Source of the DNA: an uncultured Saprospiraceae bacterium
GTDB taxonomy: Bacteria; Bacteroidota; Bacteroidia; Chitinophagales; Saprospiraceae
Reading direction: 5' to 3'
Length of the DNA: 36,111 nucleotides
Assembly (NCBI GenBank): GCA_937921595.1
Contig: CAKZTD010000336.1
Span: forward strand, 1 to 36,111
Below the pieces are notes generated by a model. The model saw nothing but the letters and a program-made list of their open reading frames with translations, did not search any database and was not told the DNA's origin. Shown one piece after another: positions 32,154 through 36,111 of the stretch. Positions within the stretch are counted from its first letter, which is position 1. Each line of letters starts with the position of its first letter. The translations under genes and the position numbers were made by a program.

Positions 32154-32203
32154 GTTATGTAGTGATGTCGTTATTTAGCTATATAGTCACATCACTACAT
32201 AAC
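32154..32203. repeat. Inverted repeat between convergent subtilisin and rhomboid genes
   Basis: GTTATGTAGTGATGT (32154-32168) is exactly complementary to 32189-32203, giving 15 bp with a 20-nt loop that itself contains ATTTAGCTATATAG. The whole element reads as variants of an octamer like TTATGTAG. It starts 10 bp after the subtilisin stop and ends 14 bp before the rhomboid stop, and probably terminates both. Confidence 0.75.
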
Positions 32204-32216
32204 CATATGATCAAGA

Positions 32217-32963
32217 TTATCCAATATCCAATCCATCCCGATCTCGTTGAGCTTGCTCCCTCGCTCGTTGTTCAGCCTCCCATCTCCGCTCCGCTTTAGT
32301 TTTATCAAAAATATCTCTAGGAAAAAAATACGGTAAGTTTGCCTGTTCTGGTTCATCTTCCCACGGCGAATGTTTAATCTCCTCTGCTTCCAATTCTTCT
32401 TTATAAAAATAGGCAGTAAACAATCCGATCAAAAATCCCGAAGCATGACTCTCCCAAGAAACCCCTTCCTCCGTCGGAAAAAGTCCAACCAACATACCGC
32501 TATACAATAAGAAAACAATCAATGCTAAAACGATCGATCGGATATTCCGACGAAAGATCCCATTCCCCAGTACGAAACCAAAAAGCCCAAAGACCACACC
32601 ACTCAATCCAATATGAAAAGTTTCTCTGGCCAATAGCCAAACCGCTAAACCAGTCAGGATGTAAATCATTGCAATACTCCTCAGTGCTACTTTGCGATAG
32701 AAGTAAATCGTCATCGTTGACAACACAAAAAATGGAATAGTATTATTAAAAAGATGTGAAAAATCTCCATGAATAAATGGCGAAGTAAAAATCCCTTTTA
32801 AGCCAAATAGCTTGCGTGGGTAAACACCTAGCCAGCCCCATCGCATTCCAAAAACGTACTGAAAAATATGAACGGCCCAAATCACCGTAATGAAAACAAC
32901 CGGAAGCTTTAAGCTATCCAGCAAGTGATTTTTTTCAGATTGATTATTTTGTTCTACCATCAT
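32217..32963 (-). CDS. Rhomboid intramembrane serine protease
   Basis: From the ATG at 32963 the product has 248 residues; an upstream GTG at 32984 would add seven (MRSFNFK). It has six membrane spans and the rhomboid active site: HxxxN-type HLFNN near residue 70, catalytic Ser121 in GLSGVVFGL, and His173 in WESHASGFL, all in the expected order. Rhomboids cut transmembrane segments of other membrane proteins within the inner membrane. An unusual long cytoplasmic tail (about 190-248) is rich in Glu, Arg and Gln (KAERRWEAEQRAREQAQRDR). Substrates are unknown. It converges with the SPOR-subtilisin gene. Confidence 0.92.
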   Translation of the reverse strand: MMVEQNNQSEKNHLLDSLKLPVVFITVIWAVHIFQYVFGMRWGWLGVYPRKLFGLKGIFTSPFIHGDFSHLFNNTIPFFVLSTMTIYFYRKVALRSIAMIYILTGLAVWLLARETFHIGLSGVVFGLFGFVLGNGIFRRNIRSIVLALIVFLLYSGMLVGLFPTEEGVSWESHASGFLIGLFTAYFYKEELEAEEIKHSPWEDEPEQANLPYFFPRDIFDKTKAERRWEAEQRAREQAQRDRDGLDIG

Positions 32964-33031
32964 TTTAAAATTAAAACTCCTCACTCCTCATTATTACTGC
33001 AGGCAATCTATCCCTTGACCAAAAGGAGGAA

Positions 33032-34000
33032 CTACGCCAACATTTCCACCATATCCAACAACACCGGGTTCACTTTTTCATGATGCTTAATCGCTTTTTC
33101 AAAAGGAGTAAAAACAATATCTTTATGCACCTGTCCAACCATCACGCTACGCTTGCCGTCCAACAAAGCCTTCACCGCTTCCATTCCCATTCGACTCGCC
33201 ATGACTCGCTCCATACAAGTAGGAGCACCACCTCTTTGGATATGACCGAGGATCGTTACTTTCGTTTCAAAATATGGAAACCGCTCTTTTACTGTTTCCG
33301 CAATTTTAAAAGCGCCACCTTCCTCATCACCCTCTGCTACTACAACGATATTTGCACGCTTTCTGTTCTGCTCATTCAATTCTAAAATACGAATCAAGGA
33401 TTCTGTATCCGTTTTACTTTCAGGAATTAACACCGCTTCCGCTCCAGTAGCAATCCCGCTTCGCAAAGCAATAAATCCAGCATCTCTACCCATCACTTCT
33501 ACGAAAAATAAGCGATGGTGTGCATTTGCGGTATCTTTGATTTTGTCAATCGCTCTCATTGCCGTATTGATCGCCGTATCATATCCGATCGTAAAATCTG
33601 TTCCATACAAATCGTTATCAATCGTCCCCGGAGTTCCAACAAATGGAATGTCAAATTCTTTTGTAAAAATATCTGCACCAGTAAAAGTCCCGTCACCACC
33701 AATGGCCACGATTCCTTCGATCCCTTCTTTTTGTAATTGTTGAAAAGCCATCTTCCGACCTTCTTCTGTTCTAAAACGATCACTCCTTGCTGAATGCAAA
33801 ATAGTACCTCCACGATTCATGATTCCACTCACCGAGCGACGATCCAAATTAATAAACTCGCCATCGATCATCCCTTCAAAACCTCTTTTGATTCCAATGA
33901 CTTCGAGGTCAAGTTTCAATCCCGTCCGAACAACCGCTCGGATACAGGCATTCATTCCCGGAGAATCTCCACCCGAGGTAAACACAGCTATTTTTTTCAT
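33032..34000 (-). CDS. pfkA: ATP-dependent 6-phosphofructokinase
   Basis: This 322-residue enzyme phosphorylates fructose 6-phosphate to fructose 1,6-bisphosphate in glycolysis in the cytoplasm. It has the first ATP loop TSGGDSPGMN (8-17), the GGDGT motif (101-105) with Gly108 supporting ATP rather than pyrophosphate as donor, catalytic Asp128 and Asp130 in TPGTIDND, MGRDAG (170-175), and GHIQRGG (252-258) for substrate binding. Length and all motifs match bacterial PfkA. Upstream lies a repeat-containing spacer (34061-34153) and then the Pro-rich conserved gene in the same direction. The rhomboid gene follows at about 68 bp. Confidence 0.97.
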   Translation of the reverse strand: MKKIAVFTSGGDSPGMNACIRAVVRTGLKLDLEVIGIKRGFEGMIDGEFINLDRRSVSGIMNRGGTILHSARSDRFRTEEGRKMAFQQLQKEGIEGIVAIGGDGTFTGADIFTKEFDIPFVGTPGTIDNDLYGTDFTIGYDTAINTAMRAIDKIKDTANAHHRLFFVEVMGRDAGFIALRSGIATGAEAVLIPESKTDTESLIRILELNEQNRKRANIVVVAEGDEEGGAFKIAETVKERFPYFETKVTILGHIQRGGAPTCMERVMASRMGMEAVKALLDGKRSVMVGQVHKDIVFTPFEKAIKHHEKVNPVLLDMVEMLA

Positions 34001-34060
34001 AAATTTTTTTAAAGAAATCCAATATAAAACTCACTTATAACTCATCCCTTTTTGACCGAA

Positions 34061-34153
34061 GTGTCATTCCGAGCGAGTTTACGAGTCAAGGAACTCACCC
34101 TTTCACAAAAGCCGCAGGCTTTCTCATTTCTCACTATCACCGCAGGGATCTTA
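34061..34153. repeat. TCATTCCGAG-type intergenic repeat
   Basis: GTGTCATTCCGAGCGAGTTT, then GAGTCAAGGAACTC, an inner hairpin AAAGCC-GCA-GGCTTT (34108-34122), and CCGCAGGGATCTTAC make up a block that I recognise as a form of the TCATTCCGAG...GGAATCT...GGGATC intergenic repeat seen in many Bacteroidota genomes. It begins right at the stop of the Pro-rich gene and lies 60 bp before pfkA. The inner hairpin may stop transcription. Confidence 0.6.
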
Positions 34154-34903
34154 CTACTTATACCGCCGCTTCACCAACTGAATAAAATTCAAGGCTTTCT
34201 TTTTCTTACTTCGATTAGGCCAATCATAAGTATGTGCAACACCTGAAGATAAGTATTCAGCAGCTTGTTCGAAAGAAGAAAAAGTATTCAATTTCTTAAC
34301 TGTTTCATCAAAGGCTTTACTTTCACCTCCGAAGAGTTCATTGATGGTGAAAATCTTTTCATTTAGTCCCATCGCTTTTGTTAAATCTCGGATCGGCTGC
34401 ATGCTCAATTTCTCTGAAAGTTCGGTCGCTTCTTTAAATTCAAAAAGAGAAGCACGATCAGGAGCAGAGAGTCCAACACTCGCTCTGGCCGGTTGCGGTT
34501 TGGGCGGGGTTGGCTTTGGAGCAGGCTTTGGAGGAGCTACAACTTTTGGTGGAGTAACGATCTTTGGCGGTTCAGGAGCTTTGGGAGCTTCAACCACTTT
34601 AGGCGTTTCTACAACTTTCGGAGGTTCAGGAATAGGCTCAGGTTTTACTATCACAGGCTTTGGAGCAGGTGGTGCTTTAGGCACTTCTTTAACAACTGGC
34701 TTTGGACTTGCCTTCTTTGGAGGGAGTATTGGATCGATTCTTTTCGAAACTGGTTTGCCAGGAGAGAACGATTCATGAAGTTGACGAATATAACTCAACA
34801 TCAGATCCTGTTCGAATACATCAATGTTTCGTTCGTCCAATTTCATAGACTTATAAAGTCGGGTAATCTTTTCCAGGACAATTTCTGCATGCTTAAGATT
34901 CAT
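34154..34903 (-). CDS. Conserved Bacteroidota protein with Pro-rich linker
   Basis: This 249-residue protein has three parts. An N-terminal helical piece (about 1-48, NLKHAEIVLEKITRLYKSMK) is followed by a Pro/Lys/Val/Glu-rich linker at about 55-143 built from PPKVV-, APKAP- and PEPPK-like repeats. The C-terminal domain (about 150-249) reads ELSEKLSMQPIRDLTKAMGL, NEKIFTINELFGGESKAF, ETVKKLNTFSSFEQAAEYL, ending FIQLVKRRYK. I recall this C-terminal pattern as conserved across Bacteroidota in uncharacterised proteins. No signal peptide is present, so it is cytoplasmic. The extended linker suggests a tether between two binding parts. It lies upstream of pfkA in the same direction. Confidence 0.82.
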   Translation of the reverse strand: MNLKHAEIVLEKITRLYKSMKLDERNIDVFEQDLMLSYIRQLHESFSPGKPVSKRIDPILPPKKASPKPVVKEVPKAPPAPKPVIVKPEPIPEPPKVVETPKVVEAPKAPEPPKIVTPPKVVAPPKPAPKPTPPKPQPARASVGLSAPDRASLFEFKEATELSEKLSMQPIRDLTKAMGLNEKIFTINELFGGESKAFDETVKKLNTFSSFEQAAEYLSSGVAHTYDWPNRSKKKKALNFIQLVKRRYK

Positions 34904-35337
34904 AAAGGCTAGTAGTTAATTTATGTAAAACCAGATATTTAACAAGTGAATTTAGGTACTTATTATAAATAAGGTGATAAAATATTCATTAATTCACTGG
35001 ACACACTTACTTATTTTCTAATTGAAAGTCCTATTTTTACAAAAATAATTAAAATCGGAATGAAAAATAGTATTTTACCGTAAATGCTCTTTAAGGTTAC
35101 TGATTTTTAGAAAAAAGGAAGGAAAGAGCGGACAAACGTGCTATTTTAGATTTCTTACAATGAAGTTGTTCAATAATGTGTTCTGAAATTAGTTGTGAAT
35201 GCTTGATTTTTAGAACGAAGCTTATTTCCTTTTGCGTAGCCGTAGCTACGAAAACTAAAATAGCTGATGTTATTCGAAATCAATGATTTGCAAATAATTC
35301 ATCAATTCATTTTTGAAAAACTTCAAAATATAAAAAT
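34904..35337. other. 434-bp divergent AT-rich region before tdk
   Basis: The spacer separates the Pro-rich gene (minus) from tdk (plus) and should hold both promoters. A small palindrome, CTTATT-ATA-AATAAG, lies at 34959-34973, and CGTAGC-CGTA-GCTACG at 35235-35250 forms a compact GC-rich hairpin about 88 bp upstream of tdk. No exact -7 box and no gene are seen. Confidence 0.45.
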
Positions 35338-35982
35338 ATGTTTTTAGAACCTCATTTTAAAGGTCAGCGAAGTGGATGGATTGAAGTCGTCTGCGGCTCT
35401 ATGTTTTCTGGAAAGACAGAGGAATTGATTCGTCGGTTGAAACGAGCAAGAATCGCAAATCAAAAAGTTGAAATTTTTAAACCTAAAATAGATACCCGAT
35501 ATGATGATAAAAAAGTCGTTTCGCATGATGCTAATTCAATCCTTTCTATGCCGATTGAGCACTCTTCTCAATTATTGGAATTGACCGATGGTGTAAATGT
35601 GATTGGAATTGATGAGGCTCAATTTTTTGATAGTGAATTACCAGAAGTTTGTCAGACGCTTGCCCTTCGTGGAAATAGGGTGATTGTCGCAGGCCTCGAT
35701 ATGGATTATAAAGGAAACCCTTTTGGTCCGATGCCTAACTTACTTGCTGTAGCAGAATACATCACTAAGGTACATGCGATTTGCCAACATTGCGGAAACC
35801 TAGCGACTCACTCTTATCGTGTTTCCGATGAAGGTGGAACGGTTGTACTAGGAGAAAAAGATCGCTATGAAGCTCGTTGTCGGACTTGTTATCACATGGG
35901 GAATATTTTAAACCTGAAGGTTGTAGAAGATAAAAAAGAAGAGGAAGTTAAAAAGCCGACTAATCAGCAGACCTTGTTGTAG
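35338..35982 (+). CDS. tdk: Thymidine kinase
   Basis: This 214-residue enzyme phosphorylates thymidine with ATP in the salvage pathway for dTMP. It is a type II (bacterial/cytosolic) thymidine kinase: the P-loop GSMFSGKT (20-27), DEAQFF (92-97) with catalytic Glu93, the substrate-binding segment [19 protein letters not shown] (119-137), and zinc ligands Cys149, Cys152, Cys181 and Cys184 (CQHC; CRTC). The C-terminal tail ([15 protein letters not shown]) is a variable charged extension. The enzyme is cytoplasmic. Its gene appears monocistronic and is followed by an inverted repeat pair. Confidence 0.97.
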   Translation: MFLEPHFKGQRSGWIEVVCGSMFSGKTEELIRRLKRARIANQKVEIFKPKIDTRYDDKKVVSHDANSILSMPIEHSSQLLELTDGVNVIGIDEAQFFDSELPEVCQTLALRGNRVIVAGLDMDYKGNPFGPMPNLLAVAEYITKVHAICQHCGNLATHSYRVSDEGGTVVLGEKDRYEARCRTCYHMGNILNLKVVEDKKEEEVKKPTNQQTLL

Positions 35983-36013
35983 GAAGTGTATCCTAAAATC
36001 AAAATTGATCTTA

Positions 36014-36096
36014 GAACAAGGATTAACGATTTTAGATTTCAGATATAGCAGAAGCAATGTCTAATATCAAAAATCGCTATTCGTTAATCCTTGTTC
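36014..36096. repeat. Inverted pair of the GAACAAGGATTAACG dispersed repeat after tdk
   Basis: GAACAAGGATTAACG (36014-36028) and its exact complement (36082-36096) form a 15-bp stem around a 53-nt loop. The right copy includes AATAGCGATTTTTGATATTAG, read on the minus strand (shared in part with the hairpin at 14396-14450 and the copy at 14936-14978). It starts 32 bp after the tdk stop and may end its transcript. The gene beyond the window is not seen, so whether this is another convergent spacer is unknown. Confidence 0.75.
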
Positions 36097-36111
36097 ATAA
36101 ATCAAGTTTAT

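Noticed and set aside
34341-34912. Gly- and Phe-rich plus-strand frames opposite the Pro-rich gene
   Set aside because: Low-complexity antisense of Pro/Lys codons; the minus strand carries the conserved domain.

Overview
The window looks like a chromosomal segment of a low-GC Bacteroidota, most probably a Saprospiria-type marine or filamentous bacterium. The evidence is one 1637-residue surface protein with SdrD-B modules and a type IX secretion C-terminal signal, a hybrid histidine kinase ending in an AraC domain, and families largely confined to this phylum (DUF4199, DUF6090, a DUF6660-like protein). Ribosome binding sites are weak, and one clear Bacteroidota-type promoter (TTG, 20 bp, TATTTTTG) is visible. 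The genus is an inference. There are no rRNA or tRNA genes, no CRISPR array, no transposase and no prophage.

Layout. 1-350 is the start of an M1-type metallopeptidase (minus). 689-1399 is an SDR oxidoreductase. 1998-6091 (minus) is a two-gene unit: a TPR hybrid sensor kinase/AraC regulator followed 20 bp later by a membrane protein with ankyrin repeats. 6320-9011 (minus) is a metal-uptake pair: a Cys/His-rich DUF6660-like exported protein and a TonB-dependent receptor with a His/Glu-rich insertion. 9226-11845 (plus) is a YfcC-type transporter with an ArgE-type deacylase. 12012-14366 is a light-related cluster: an iron-sulfur photolyase overlapped by a 55-residue DUF2256 gene, divergent from a TIGR03643/DUF2805 gene and a small membrane protein. 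14460-17357 (minus) has a Dabb lipoprotein, an SDR, and a secreted protein with an NTF2-like end. 17530-18846 (plus) has RluE and a RidA-like lipoprotein. 18974-22762 (minus) has an M28 peptidase, a DUF6090 protein and an exported amidohydrolase. 22878-27791 (minus) is the giant adhesin-like protein. 28178-30018 (minus) is a tight four-gene operon of membrane proteins plus an excisionase-type DNA-binding protein. 30264-32144 (plus) is a subtilisin with a SPOR domain. 32217-34903 (minus) has a rhomboid protease, phosphofructokinase and a Pro-rich conserved protein. 35338-35982 is thymidine kinase.

The most unusual features lie between genes. All five convergent gene pairs are separated by an inverted repeat, and several of these belong to dispersed, low-complexity repeat families (GAACAAGGATTAACG, GAATGAGT, ATGTAGTG). 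Four exactly 10-bp-phased repeats sit upstream of the membrane/DNA-binding operon. Two related GCTAAAA palindromes bracket one secreted-protein gene. The best candidates for something undescribed are the four-gene operon with its phased repeats and the convergent-gene hairpin families. The SPOR-subtilisin without a signal peptide is a third candidate.
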